Below are positions 8,804-17,414 of a DNA stretch of 64,000 bases, piece after piece. Positions within the stretch are counted from its first letter, which is position 1. The number at the start of each line of letters is the position of its first letter. The position numbers and the translations under genes are program-made. The notes under the pieces are model-generated. The model saw nothing but the letters and a program-made list of their open reading frames with translations. It was not told the DNA's origin and made no database searches. This DNA comes from GAS188 sp963713805 (GTDB taxonomy: Bacteria > Pseudomonadota > Alphaproteobacteria > Rhizobiales > Beijerinckiaceae): positions 124,001 through 188,000 of the forward strand of contig CAVQNF010000006.1 of the NCBI GenBank assembly GCA_963713805.1, read 5' to 3'.

Positions 8804-9836
8804 TCATGCCCCGTCGTTGGCGTGGCGGCGCGTCGTGGCCACGGAGATCTTGACGCCAAACTCGTAAGGGCGATGGGCCTTGCCCTTGCCGATGCACTCC
8901 TCCTCCGGGGCATGCAGGGAATAGACCTTGGGTCCGCGCTGATGCTGCCGCTGATCACGCACGCGACGTGCCCGTGCCAGAAGGCTCGTGGAAGGGAGCC
9001 GGATCAACGCAACCTCGCCGGCGAAGCCTTTTTGCAGCATCGCGATGCGATCGCGCGCCGCGCGCGGCAGGGGACCTTTGCGCACCGCGGCCAAGGCCCC
9101 TTCCCGCTGCTGCAGGCTCGCCATGCCGACCAGGATGGTGCCCATCGCGGGATGCGAGATAGGGAAACGGATCGCCGCCTCGGCGAGGCTTCCGGCATAA
9201 CCTTCGAGCACCAGCGTCATGAAACGGCGGCCGCGCTCGATATCCCCCTCATAGCTCAGCGCCGAGCCGATCGAGGCCGGTGCGGGCGAGGCGACTGGAT
9301 GACGCTCGGCGATACCTGACAATGCGCCGCCGGCCAAGACCCTATTGCGGACCACGCCGACACCCGCCGCCTGGGTATGGTCAAAGTGAAGGCCATAATC
9401 CTGTGCCGGGTAATTTGCCGGCACGCCGCTCGAAGCCGAGGGGTTGAGCATTGTAAACTACCTGCGCGCTGTCGAAGAGACGCGCGTCGGTGACCTGCCT
9501 GAGCGCCTCCATGTCTCCGATGGCGGTAAAGCCGACGAACTGCGCCTTGCCTTGCCTCCGCAGACGGTCGAACGCAGGCACCACCTCGTCGAGCACTCGC
9601 GGAACGCTCAGCGCTTCCTCGTCGCCTCCAAGCGTAATCGGACTATGCAAATAAAAGATGCTTACTCGCTCGGCCGAGGCGCCGCAGGCTTCCTTCCAGT
9701 CAATTCGGCAACGGCGTCGCCGACGCGACCGAAGTCCGCCGGCGGCAATCCGACCTTGGGGCGCACAATGGCGCTCGTAGCTCGCAGTTTGGCGAGCGGA
9801 CGGCCGAGATGGGTCGCCGACGAGCCGCCCTTCCAT
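8804..9836 (-). pseudogene. broken aldo/keto reductase
   Basis: Sequence of the aldo/keto reductase family spread over at least three frames. Recognisable pieces in order are KLRATSAIVRPKVGLPPADF (frame near 9770), RVSIFYLHSPITLGGDEE and VPAFDRLRRQGKAQFVGFTA (9500-9660), NPSASSG and NRVLAGGALSGIAERHPVAS (9290-9440), and MLQKGFAGEV (about 9010-9040). The first 60 or so residues, including the NADPH-barrel start and the catalytic Asp/Tyr region, are missing: the reading begins directly next to the SRAP-like tail at 9836-9892. Frame changes alone could be sequence error, but the missing N-terminus points to a real relic. The extension from 9000 down to 8804 has no family resemblance. Confidence 0.7.
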
Positions 9837-9892
9837 TACGCGGCCTTAGGTGCCTTCGAGCTGTTCACGCGCCGGTGTTGCGCACGGCTTAC
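9836..9892 (-). pseudogene. SRAP-like C-terminal relic, copy 1
   Basis: A minus-strand frame reads VSRAQHRRVNSSKAPKAA and stops at 9836. It shares the block RVNSSKAPK with the better preserved SRAP tail at 10402-10556; the DNA from 9844 to 9873 matches 10440-10469 with two differences over 30 bases. I interpret it as a second, smaller remnant of the same gene family. Confidence 0.4.
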
Positions 9893-9930
9893 CCGTCATC
9901 ACCAAAAGCATCCGCCGCGCGGCGTGGTCG

Positions 9931-10158
9931 TCACATGCATGGGCAGTTTCGACCGGGGGACGATCCCGTCCAGGGCACAAGGCCAGGCGAGTTGGCTTCG
10001 GCGTGGCTTGCACCCTTTTCCTCATCTTTCAGCTGCCGGCCAATGCGAGAATACAGAGCTCGCGCTTCGCCGATCGAGACGCCGTCCCGCCTCATAAGCA
10101 TCACCACCATTGGCTCGGCGAGCAACTCTTCAAGAGAAAATTCCGTTCGGAAAGCCAT
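9931..10158 (-). CDS. small conserved-looking hypothetical protein
   Basis: A 75-residue frame beginning MAFRTEFSLEELLAEPMVVM and continuing LMRRDGVSIGEARALYSRIG. The ATG at 10158 is preceded by AGGAGG at good spacing, the best reason to accept it. The first 45 residues are charged and probably helical, with a pattern (RRDGVS-x-x-EAR-x-LY) like small rhizobial proteins of unknown function. The part after residue 50 is rich in Gly, Pro and Ser and may be outside the original gene if a frame change is present. No function can be assigned. It sits between the two SRAP-like relics. Confidence 0.55.
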   Translation of the reverse strand: MAFRTEFSLEELLAEPMVVMLMRRDGVSIGEARALYSRIGRQLKDEEKGASHAEANSPGLVPWTGSSPGRNCPCM

Positions 10159-10401
10159 ATCGCTCCTCCTTACCGGGGACCCGCTGAGGCTAGCAGGGAA
10201 ATATAAAACCATCGCGACACGATGTATAAGGTCATTGATCAGCACCCGAATTCGGGGGTCGGTCATGTATTTCGGATCAGGTTGCGAGAATATCAAGGCT
10301 CAGCGTTGGTTGGCACGACCGGCTTCACCATTCCCCGGTGCGCAGCTCGGACAGCGACGAAGCTCTGCAAGATATTCGAAGGCTTCGATGTCGAGGCGCC
10401 T

Positions 10402-10556
10402 TCATGCAGCCTGCAGCGCGTCCAATAACGTCGTATCGTCCTTAGGTGCCTTGGAGCTATTCACGCGCCGCGATACCGGCCAAGCCCGTAACAAGTCCGC
10501 TGGGGCGGGTTCCAGGACTTCCCTTGCCAACCACCCTTTCCACTCAGCCACGTCCC
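10402..10556 (-). pseudogene. SOS response-associated peptidase (SRAP/YedK) C-terminal relic
   Basis: The minus-strand frame reads VAEWKGWLAREVLEPAPADL, then LRAWPVSRRVNSSKAPKDDT and TLLDALQAA before a stop at 10402. SRAP proteins (bacterial YedK, eukaryotic HMCES, which crosslink to abasic sites in single-stranded DNA) end in the same way: W-L, a P-A-D/E, then WPVS-x-x-VN-x-x-K-x-D-D-x-x-L. The catalytic N-terminus (MCGR) and the His/Glu region are absent. The fragment begins exactly where the dehydrogenase gene ends, so it is an orphan tail, not a working gene. Confidence 0.6.
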
Positions 10557-11454
10557 TCAACCTTCCGAGCGACCTCTGTCAATGCCGGCATCGCGTGCCG
10601 CCAGCCCGCCGATCGCGGACCAGTCGAGCTTGTCGCCCCCCTGTGCGAGGAGAGCCACGAACCGATCATGCAGGAGACTTGCGAGCGGCAGGGGCACGCG
10701 CAAGTGCTCAGCCGCGGCAATTGCGAGGCGCATATCCTTGAAGCCCAAGGGCGCGGCGAACCCCGCCGGCTCGAAAGTCCCCTCCGCGATCAACTTGCCG
10801 TAGGTCTTGTAGGCAGGCGCGCCGAAGAGGGTCGAGGTCAGGATGTCGAGATACTGATGACGGTCGACGCCGCCCTTGGCGACGAGCGCCATGGCTTCTC
10901 CCAAGGATTCGATCACGCAGGCGATGAGAAAATTGCCGCTCAGCTTGACGAGGTTGGCAGCCTGAGGGGTTTCTCCGACAAAGAATGTTCTCTTGCCGAC
11001 GGCATCGAGCAGGGGATTGGCGGCATCGATCGCATCGCGAGCGCCCGCGGCGACGACGAAAAGCTCGCCAGCGGCCGCTACGTCGGGGCGGCCGAATACG
11101 GGAGCGGCGACGAAACGCTGGCCGGCCGCGGCGTGGTCGGCACTCAGCCTCTGGGACAAAGTGGTGCTGATGGTGCTCGACGAGATGTGGATCGCGCCCT
11201 TGCGTAGGCTCGCAAGCACCCCTGCGCTGCCATAGACGACATTCTCGACCGCTGCGTCATCGGCGAGCATCGTGATCACGCCATCGCCGCGGCAAGCGTC
11301 AGAGATGGTCGACGCCGCGGTCGCACCTCTTCGCACGAGTTCATCCGCCTTCGAACGCGTGCGATTGTAGACGGTTACCTGATGCCCCGCTTTGAGGAGG
11401 GATGCGGCCATTCCGGCCCCCATGTGACCTAAGTCCGATAAAGCCGACTTTCAT
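10557..11454 (-). CDS. beta-hydroxyacid dehydrogenase (3-hydroxyisobutyrate dehydrogenase family)
   Basis: About 298 residues, the normal size for this NAD(P)-dependent family that oxidises 3-hydroxyacids or reduces succinic semialdehyde/glyoxylate. The N-terminal Rossmann motif reads MKVGFIGL then GHMGAGMAASLLKAGHQVTV, with one extra base near 11430 separating the two halves; the true start is the ATG at 11454. The family substrate motif is present in altered form (FVAAPVFGRPDVAAAGEL), the catalytic Lys region is NLVKLSGNFLIACVIESLGE, and the C-terminal GFAAPLGFKDMRLAIAAAEH is typical of the glyoxylate/succinic semialdehyde reductase branch. No operon partner is visible. The single frame change is probably a sequence error. 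Confidence 0.85.
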
Positions 11455-11639
11455 GGCTGCGGCCCTTTCTGCGATGCGCGGTGAGAGTGCTTATCTCCCA
11501 GGTTCTGGCCCAAATCCGCAGATCTGAACCGGGCGGCTCCGGTTGGCCGGAGGCGACGAAGTTCTGAGCTCTCAAATAGACATTGTGATCTCACCGGTCG
11601 TTGACGTCGATCACCACCGAGACCTTGTCATTCGTCAGC

Positions 11640-11787
11640 TTCCGCGATCCTGTACGCCCGCCTGCGCGCCGCCGAGAGCATCGGGCGGCCATTGGGAGAC
11701 GATCGCTTCTTGGCTCGCATCGAACGGCTAACGGGCCTCAGCCTCAAGCCGCGCAAACGCGGGCCAAAGCCGTCGGTTCCGAAATAG
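11640..11787 (+). pseudogene. REP-associated-type transposase C-terminal relic
   Basis: The plus frame reads ARLRAAESIGRPLGDDRFLA then RIERLTGLSLKPRKRGPKPS and stops at 11787. The pattern G-R-P-L-G-x-x-x-F-x-x-x-x-E-x-x-x-G-x-x-L-x-P-x-K-R-G-P-K is the usual end of IS200-like/REP-associated tyrosine transposases. The catalytic HUH/Tyr part is gone. The bases from 11455 to 11640 show no gene. Confidence 0.55.
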
Positions 11788-11832
11788 GAAGGTTGGAAAT
11801 TAAGTGCACTGTCGCCGTAATTCCCCAGCGCC

Positions 11833-12075
11833 TCAATCCCTGACCACACGCACCGCGCCGTGCGCGGCGCTGGTGGTCATCGCGGCATAGGCCTTTAGCG
11901 CCGCCAAGACCTTGCGGCTGCGTTTGGCGGGCTTCCAGGCGGCGCTTCCCTTGGCCACCATTGCTGCGCGGCGGCGGCCGAGTTCGGCCGCGTCCACCGC
12001 CAGGCGGATCGAGCGCCGGGGAATGTCGATCTCGATCCGGTTCCGCCTTCCCGACCTGCGGCTCGTGCTCGGTGT
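11833..12075 (-). pseudogene. ilvD: dihydroxy-acid dehydratase C-terminal relic
   Basis: About 80 residues matching only the end of IlvD-type dehydratases: RIEIDIPRRSIRLAVDAAEL, GRRRAAMVAKGSAAWKPAKR and LAALKAYAAMTTSAAHGAV. In intact IlvD (about 560-615 residues; branched-chain amino acid synthesis, Fe-S dependent) this is the final beta-barrel edge and tail. The upstream sequence (12076-12126) does not continue into the family and the iron-sulfur cysteines are missing. It is thus a 3' remnant. The small subgroup with an AAWKP tail is the closest I can name. A working ilvD must be elsewhere in the genome. Confidence 0.65.
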
Positions 12076-12289
12076 GAGCGATAGGTCGGCATGTGTCTGC
12101 TCGGTTAATGGAGGCCGCAGGATCATACGCCCGGATCACGGGCGCGCAAACGTCACATTGGGGGCGCTTCGCCCTGAAGCAGCAATCGCATTCGCGCTAC
12201 GTCTTAAGACGATATTGAATAACGGAATTGTGGTAACGGTGATAATGCACGCCACACTACCTACCTGAGGCGTCTGCTTGATCGGTGCT

Positions 12290-14131
12290 TTAGGCGGTGT
12301 AGCCGGCGATCGCAGCGAGGAATGTGGCACCGTAGCGATTGAGCTTGTTGCGGCCAACGCCGGGGATCTCGCCCATGGCGGCCAAATCGGTGGGCTTGCG
12401 GCGCACCATTTCCAGCAAGGTCGCATCGTGAAAAATGACGTAAGGCGGCACGTTTTGTTCGCGTGCAAGTTCCGAGCGCCGTGTGCGCAATGCCTGGAAG
12501 AGCGGCTCGTCAGCGGGCGCGGATGACCGGCTCGGCCCAGCATCGCGGCGGAGACTGCCCCCGCGGCGCGCCCTTTTGGGTTCGCTGCGGAAAGCCACCG
12601 GCAGTTTGGCGTGCAGCACGGCCTGCCCGGTCTCGCCGAACTTCAGGCCGCCATGCCCTTCCACATCGACTTGCAAATGCCCTTGCGCCACAAGCTGACG
12701 GAACACGGATTGCCATCGTTTCCTGTCGAGCTCGCTGCCGACGCCGAAGGTCTTCAATTGATGATGTCCCAACTGGCGGACGCGTTCCGTCAAATCGCCG
12801 CGCAAGATATCGACAAGGTGCCCGACGCCGAAACGCTCTCCGGTGCGACGCACGGCCGATAGCGCCTTTTGCGCCGTCTCCACCCCGTCCCAAATCTCCG
12901 GCGGGTGCAGGCAATTGTCGCAATTGCCGCAGGGCTGATGCTCGCTTTCGCCGAAATACCCGAGCAACACCTGGCGCCGGCAGGTGGCGGTTTCGCAATA
13001 CCCCAAAAGCGCATTGAGCTTATTTCGTTCGATACGGCGCTGGCGCTCCTCGAGGTTGGCCCCGTCGATGAACGCCACAAGGGCGGTCACATCACCCATG
13101 CCATAAGCCATCCAGGCGTTGGCGGGGAGCCCGTCTCGCCCCGCGCGGCCGGTTTCCTGATAATAGGCTTCGAGGTTTTTGGGCAGGTCAAGATGGGCGA
13201 CAAACCGCACATTGGGTTTGTCGATGCCCATCCCAAAGGCGACGGTCGCGACGATGATAATCCCTTCTTCCTTGAGAAAGCGGTCCTGATTGCGCTCGCG
13301 CATCGCCGGGTCGAGCCCGGCGTGATAGGGGAGCGCGATGCGACCCTTGGTGGAGAGCCAGTTCGCGACCTCTTCGACCTTGCGACGCGAGAGGCAATAC
13401 ACGATTCCGGCGTCCGAGGGATGCTCCGCTTCGATGAACGCCAGGAGTTGCGACTTGGCGTCTGCCTTCGGGAAGACGCGATAGCGAATATTGGGGCGAT
13501 CGAAACTGGCGACGAAAATCTTGGCGTCGGCGAGCGCAAGACGTTCGATGATGTCGCGTTGCGTCGGCCCGTCGGCGGTCGCGGTCAACGCGATCCGCGG
13601 CACCTTTGGGAAGTGCTCGTGCAAGACGCGCAATTTCAGGTATTCGGGGCGGAAATCATGTCCCCATTGCGAGACGCAATGGGCTTCATCGATGGCGAAA
13701 AGCGCGATCTTGCAGCGCGACAACAGCTCGAGACTGCGCGGCGTCACCAAGCGTTCAGGCGCGACATAAACAAGATCGAGCGCGCCTTGGCGCATGTCGC
13801 GCTCCACCTCGGCGGCTTCCGGCGGCGTCAGCGTCGAATTGAGATACGCCGCGCGCACGCCTGCTTGGCGCAACGCATCAACCTGATCCTTCATCAAGGC
13901 GATCAAGGGCGAGACGACAATGCCGACGCCGTCGCGCAGCAGTGCGGGAATTTGATAGCACAGCGACTTGCCGCCGCCCGTCGGCATCAAGACGAGCGCG
14001 TCACCTCCCGCCACGACGCGGTCGATGATCGCCGCCTGCTCGCGACGGAACGCGCCATAGCCGAACACGGATTGAAGAATTTCAAGGGCCCGGTCACGCG
14101 ACGCGTTCAGTGACCCTGCCGGCCCCTGCAT
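12290..14131 (-). CDS. recQ: ATP-dependent DNA helicase RecQ
   Basis: A complete 613-residue RecQ helicase, which unwinds DNA 3' to 5' in recombination and replication-fork repair. The N-terminal helicase core shows the Walker A motif MPTGGGKSLCYQIPALL, the Walker B box AIDEAHCVSQWGHDFRPEY, TATADGPTQRDI (motif III) and the motif VI region YYQETGRAGRDGLPANAW. The zinc-binding domain has YCETATCRRQ followed by CGNCDNC. A winged-helix region follows, then a C-terminal HRDC domain (AREQNVPPYVIFHDATLLEM, EIPGVGRNKLNRYGATFLAA). The frame is intact, in contrast to many neighbours. The start MQGPAGSLNASRDRALEILQ is normal for rhizobial RecQ. Confidence 0.97.
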   Translation of the reverse strand: MQGPAGSLNASRDRALEILQSVFGYGAFRREQAAIIDRVVAGGDALVLMPTGGGKSLCYQIPALLRDGVGIVVSPLIALMKDQVDALRQAGVRAAYLNSTLTPPEAAEVERDMRQGALDLVYVAPERLVTPRSLELLSRCKIALFAIDEAHCVSQWGHDFRPEYLKLRVLHEHFPKVPRIALTATADGPTQRDIIERLALADAKIFVASFDRPNIRYRVFPKADAKSQLLAFIEAEHPSDAGIVYCLSRRKVEEVANWLSTKGRIALPYHAGLDPAMRERNQDRFLKEEGIIIVATVAFGMGIDKPNVRFVAHLDLPKNLEAYYQETGRAGRDGLPANAWMAYGMGDVTALVAFIDGANLEERQRRIERNKLNALLGYCETATCRRQVLLGYFGESEHQPCGNCDNCLHPPEIWDGVETAQKALSAVRRTGERFGVGHLVDILRGDLTERVRQLGHHQLKTFGVGSELDRKRWQSVFRQLVAQGHLQVDVEGHGGLKFGETGQAVLHAKLPVAFRSEPKRARRGGSLRRDAGPSRSSAPADEPLFQALRTRRSELAREQNVPPYVIFHDATLLEMVRRKPTDLAAMGEIPGVGRNKLNRYGATFLAAIAGYTA

Positions 14132-14174
14132 CCTTCTCGCCTCCAGCCGTCGTGCTTTGAATTAGCCTAGCATA

Positions 14175-14327
14175 TTAAGCGTCGCAACTCATAACCAGTC
14201 GCAGATGATGGGCAACGATGCAGACCGCCGCGTGGATGTTTCGGTCAAGCGTCGTGCCGGGTCGCGATTCTGCGGAGTGCTCGAGGCCGCCGAACATGCG
14301 CTCGACGGCGTTCCGGTCGCGCCGTGC
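14175..14327 (-). pseudogene. transposase C-terminal relic (IS5-like)
   Basis: The minus frame reads RRDRNAVERMFGGLEHSAES, RPGTTLDRNIHAAVCIVAHH and stops at 14175 after LRLVMSCDA. The block R-D-R-N-A-V-E-R-M-F-G-x-L is the conserved end of IS5-type DDE transposases that surrounds the catalytic Glu. One frame change and degraded hydrophobic tail show decay. No matching N-terminal part is seen. Confidence 0.55.
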
Positions 14328-14405
14328 GCATGAAAGAACGCGCAACGAAAAGGTTGCTCATTTCGCCGATGTGGCGTATGCGAGTCGGCAACCTGGAGGT
14401 TGCAT

Positions 14406-14852
14406 ATGAGTGATCGGATCGAGAAGACCATCGAGCTCAAGGCGCCGGTGTCCCGGGTTTGGCGCGCCCTCACCGATCATCGCGAGTTCGGCGAGTGGTT
14501 TCGCGTCAAGATGGAACGGCCGTTCGTGGTGGGTGGGATCGCCCGTGGACAAATCCTCCACCCGGGCTATGAGCATCTGACGTGGCAGGCGACCATGCAA
14601 AGGATGGAGCCCGAGCGCTTGTTCGGCTTCACCTGGCACCCTTACGCCATCGATCCAAAGGTGGATTACGAGAGGGAAGCGCCAACCCTCGTCGAATTCA
14701 GGCTCGAGCCAATCGCCACGGGCACGCGGCTCACGCTGACGGAATCGGGTTTCGACAAGCTGCCGGCCTCGAGGCGCCAGGAAGCCTTCCGCATGAACGA
14801 GAACGGCTGGGCCCAGCAGTTGAAGAACATCGACCGCCATGTCGGCGCGTAG
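14406..14852 (+). CDS. SRPBCC family protein (AHSA1-like)
   Basis: A 148-residue START-like fold protein. It begins MSDRIEKTIELKAPVSRVWR and ALTDHREFGEWFRV, the typical first helix-grip segment of the AHSA1/CalC group, and ends with LTLTESGFDKLPASRRQEAF and the family helix NENGWAQQLKNIDRHV. Such proteins bind small hydrophobic ligands; enzymatic activity is rare. The ATG at 14406 is preferred to the TTG six bases earlier. The gene overlaps the following ArsR-type regulator by 14 bases, an arrangement repeatedly seen for SRPBCC/ArsR pairs, so the two are probably one transcript and the regulator controls it. Confidence 0.9.
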   Translation: MSDRIEKTIELKAPVSRVWRALTDHREFGEWFRVKMERPFVVGGIARGQILHPGYEHLTWQATMQRMEPERLFGFTWHPYAIDPKVDYEREAPTLVEFRLEPIATGTRLTLTESGFDKLPASRRQEAFRMNENGWAQQLKNIDRHVGA

Positions 14853-15174
14853 CCACCGCGCACGCAAGGCGCACGCGCCCGTATTTGCCGCGCTCGGGGA
14901 TGAGACGCGGCTTTCGCTCATCGGCAAGCTTTGTGACGGGCGGCGCCGGTCGATCTCGCAACTCGCGCGAGGTTCGAAGGTTACGCGGCAGGCGATCACC
15001 AAGCATCTGCGGGTGCTGGAGAATGCAGGCGTCGTTCACAGCACGCGCGAGGGACGCGAGAGCCTCTTCGAGCTCGTGCCGCGCCCGATCGATGAGGTGA
15101 AGCACTATCTCGATCACGTTTCGAAGCAATGGGACGAGGCTTTGGCGAGGCTGAAGGCATTTGTTGAAGATTAA
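14839..15174 (+). CDS. ArsR-family transcriptional regulator
   Basis: A 111-residue winged-helix DNA-binding protein. The core reads FAALGDETRLSLIGKLCDGR, SISQLARGSKVTRQAITKHL, RVLENAGVVHSTREGRESLF, which is the classic ArsR helix-turn-helix and wing. No metal-binding CxC motif is present in the recognition helix, so it is of the non-metal branch that is usually coupled to SRPBCC genes. The gene starts inside the end of the SRPBCC gene (14-base overlap), indicating translational coupling. It probably represses this two-gene operon in response to an unknown ligand. Confidence 0.9.
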   Translation: MSARSHRARKAHAPVFAALGDETRLSLIGKLCDGRRRSISQLARGSKVTRQAITKHLRVLENAGVVHSTREGRESLFELVPRPIDEVKHYLDHVSKQWDEALARLKAFVED

Positions 15175-15305
15175 GCGGCGCTCACTTGCGCGTGCACCGC
15201 CTCATCAAGCACGCGCTTAAGTCTAGCGGCGGCGGGCGGCGACCGCGCGCCGCGGTCCCGCCACACCCAGTGTTGTGCCACTGCCGCCTAAGCCCCCCTG
15301 GGCTC

Positions 15306-15455
15306 CAATGACAACGGCGCGCGACACACATCAGTCTCTGGGCAAGGATGCGCTCATGCCGCGGGCCGTTCAGGTCGTCGGACGCTGCCGGCACCAATTC
15401 TTGGCGGATTGCACCCTTCTGCGCGGCAAGATCGTGCTCCAAGTCGGTGCCTGAC
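15306..15455 (+). pseudogene. integrase-core transposase 3' relic, copy A
   Basis: The plus strand carries NGAR and then, after a frame change, THQSLGKDALMPRAVQVVGR and the tail LADCTLLRG. This is the end of DDE (rve) transposases of IS3/IS481 type, where YYNxARxHxSLxxxxP follows the catalytic Glu. Bases 15311-15366 repeat almost exactly at 16384-16438. No upstream transposase sequence remains. The stretch 15455-15597 shows no gene. Confidence 0.6.
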
Positions 15456-15597
15456 AGTTGAGTGGTGCCAGTCGAGGTGCCAAAACAGCAGCGCGCGATC
15501 GGCGTCCGGTGTCACCCCTCGCCTCCCACGCAACGTCAAGAAACTTGAATTCGATGCGGCGAGTTGAAGTTGAGCCGCCCGCGCGAGCGTTCGCCTC

Positions 15598-16047
15598 CTA
15601 TGGCGAGCTAAACGCGCGCAGTTCTTCGCGCGCCGCGCTACTAAATTCCTTAAGAGGATCGATGCCGTCGCCTCCCTTCTTTATCATCGCATGCAGCTCA
15701 CGAATGGTCCTGTTCGGCTCAAAGAACGTGTCAATCGTTCTATTCATGATGCGATCTGCGCACTCGACGATTTGAGGCGAGGAAAAAACGCGCATCATGC
15801 TGATCATGGCATAAAGACTGACAAGATCTTGTATCTCAGGATCGTTGCTGACGATGGCGTCACCGTATATTTTAGACGCAGAAGCGATGAACTCTTTGTA
15901 CAAGGCCTCGCGTTGCGTAATATTGTGCGCAATCAGCCCCGCTCTGGCCTGAGAGCGTTGGCTCATCCAGGTCGTGACACCCGTTGTCAGGCCTCCGATG
16001 ACCGACCCGGCAAGGGCCGAAAGCGCGGAGATATACGCTACATCCAT
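15598..16047 (-). CDS. hypothetical protein with N-terminal membrane anchor
   Basis: A 149-residue protein beginning MDVAYISALSALAGSVIGGL then TTGVTTWMSQRSQARAG, a single transmembrane helix followed by an amphipathic alpha-helical domain (ITQREALYKEFIASASKIYG, DAIVSNDPEIQDLVSLYAMI). I recall similar proteins of unknown role in soil proteobacteria, with the same anchor and a mostly helical C-terminal part. The start at 16047 is preferred because it begins the hydrophobic segment and has a weak AAGG upstream; the longer open frame to 16404 is antisense to a transposase relic. The gene is flanked on both sides by remnants of the same transposase. Confidence 0.75.
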   Translation of the reverse strand: MDVAYISALSALAGSVIGGLTTGVTTWMSQRSQARAGLIAHNITQREALYKEFIASASKIYGDAIVSNDPEIQDLVSLYAMISMMRVFSSPQIVECADRIMNRTIDTFFEPNRTIRELHAMIKKGGDGIDPLKEFSSAAREELRAFSSP

Positions 16048-16244
16048 TGCTTGCCTTTCCGAGCGGTACGGCGATCCGCCGGATTGAATTGACCGCGGGT
16101 GCGACAAATAGGGAGTATAATCCGACCTTTGAACTTCGCTACCCTCCGCCGCGAGTCGATGGAACGGGTTGACCCGGGTGAGGCGCCATTCGGCATGCTC
16201 GTAATCGTCGACCCGGCAACGGTCGGAGCGCTGCACACGTGACC

Positions 16245-16449
16245 GGCCGACGGCGCCGCGATCGCCATGGCAGAATGGACATGCTGAACGGCTGATCGGT
16301 TCGATCCGGCGCGAATGTCTTGATAATGTTGTGGTGTTCGACGAGCGACATCTGCCCCACTGCTTCGTTCGTGCATGCATTATTACAACGGCGCACGCAC
16401 ACATCAGTCGCTGGGCAAGGAAGCGCTCATGCCGCGGGCAGAAGCTTGA
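16245..16449 (+). pseudogene. integrase-core transposase 3' relic, copy B
   Basis: Three frames together read WQNGHAERLIGSIRRECLDN, VVVFDERHLPHCF and YYNGARTHQSLGKEALMPRA, then stop at 16449. This is the C-terminal third of an IS3-type DDE transposase, including the catalytic Glu region (GHAERLIGSIRRECLD). At least two base changes shift the frame. The 16450-16729 stretch that follows shows no gene. Confidence 0.7.
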
Positions 16450-16729
16450 TCCGCGACATGAACTGCTGGGCGATCATGGCAGTTGGATTTCATTGTAGCC
16501 TGGAAGCTCTGCTCCCAACGTCCGCCTGCTGATATAGTAGGAAAGTCTTCTCCAGCCAGGAGGAGGCTCTCTCGGCTGACGTAGGCCGAAAGGTCCGCGT
16601 CATAGCTGCGAGGGGATGACGGCCCAATCGTTAGATGATGACGTGACAGGCTATCTACGATGTCCGCGACATCGTGTCCGCTGTGCGGTCTCGGCGCCGT
16701 AGTCGGTCTTTTCTAAACGCTCAATTGCG

Positions 16730-17014
16730 TCAGCGCCTGACTGGGCCGCCGCCAGGCAGATAGAACCATCCCGGTCTGTTCATCGGTATAGCGGCCGGAC
16801 CCCCGCAAGCCTCCCGCGAATTGCAGACGAAATCGCCACGTTGTACCTGGTAGATGTCGTTGTGGTCGGCGTTGTAATCGTGTTCGATATCACTGCCGCC
16901 GCGACCGCCGCCGTGGCGACTTGCCAACGCGGGTTCTGAGACCAACACGCTCGCACACAATATTAGGGTTGATAGGAAGCTAGCCGCGCGCACCCGAGTT
17001 TGAGAGTTCACCAT
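16730..17014 (-). CDS. small secreted protein of unknown function
   Basis: A 94-residue protein with a clear signal peptide: MVNSQTRVRAASFLSTLILC, ASVLVSEPALASR, with a likely cleavage after ALA. The mature part is about 65 residues, rich in Gly, Asp and Arg (RHGGGRGGSDIEHDYNADHN) and has two cysteines (FVCNSREACGG) that may form a disulfide. The ATG at 17014 has GGAGGAGG a few bases upstream, a strong ribosome binding site. No family recognised. It is isolated between transposase relics, so it may be recently arrived or simply an orphan envelope protein. Confidence 0.7.
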   Translation of the reverse strand: MVNSQTRVRAASFLSTLILCASVLVSEPALASRHGGGRGGSDIEHDYNADHNDIYQVQRGDFVCNSREACGGPAAIPMNRPGWFYLPGGGPVRR

Positions 17015-17414
17015 AGGAACCTCCTCCACCTTGACGCCCTCGCCCGGTATCTGGTGGCGAAGTTCCGAAGCGCAATCTGTACTGACGTTGCCGCCGACCA
17101 GCCATGCGTGACGCACGCCTCCGGGAAGAGCACCGGCTTGGATCGTCAGGGCCAGGCGGGTGAGGAATCACCTCGTAGTGGGTGTGCTGTCCTGGATCGG
17201 CACCACGACAGCGAGCGCTTCACATCGAGGCGCTCGCACTTTTCATGTTGTTCGCGCCACCTGACGATCCGACCTGGGCTCTCTGACGGCAACCGTAACC
17301 CGCTCGCAGTGAACCGCCAGGACGGCTTTCTCGCTCATGCCGCGGTAGCCGTTCTCCAGGTATCGAATACCTCGTCTTCGTGGAGGGTTTGTCACGTTGG
17401 CGAGCTTTACTGGC
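17015..17414. other. intergenic stretch, no gene seen
   Basis: About 400 bases between the secreted-protein gene and an IS5 relic. Long frames on both strands lack motifs; probably eroded insertion-sequence DNA. Confidence 0.4.

Noticed and set aside
16139..16404. Minus-strand frame MSLVEHHNIIKTFAPDRTDQ and the 5' extension of the 15598-16047 gene
   Set aside because: It is the antisense of an IS3-type transposase C-terminus, a well-known false gene; the real start of the membrane-anchored gene is at 16047.
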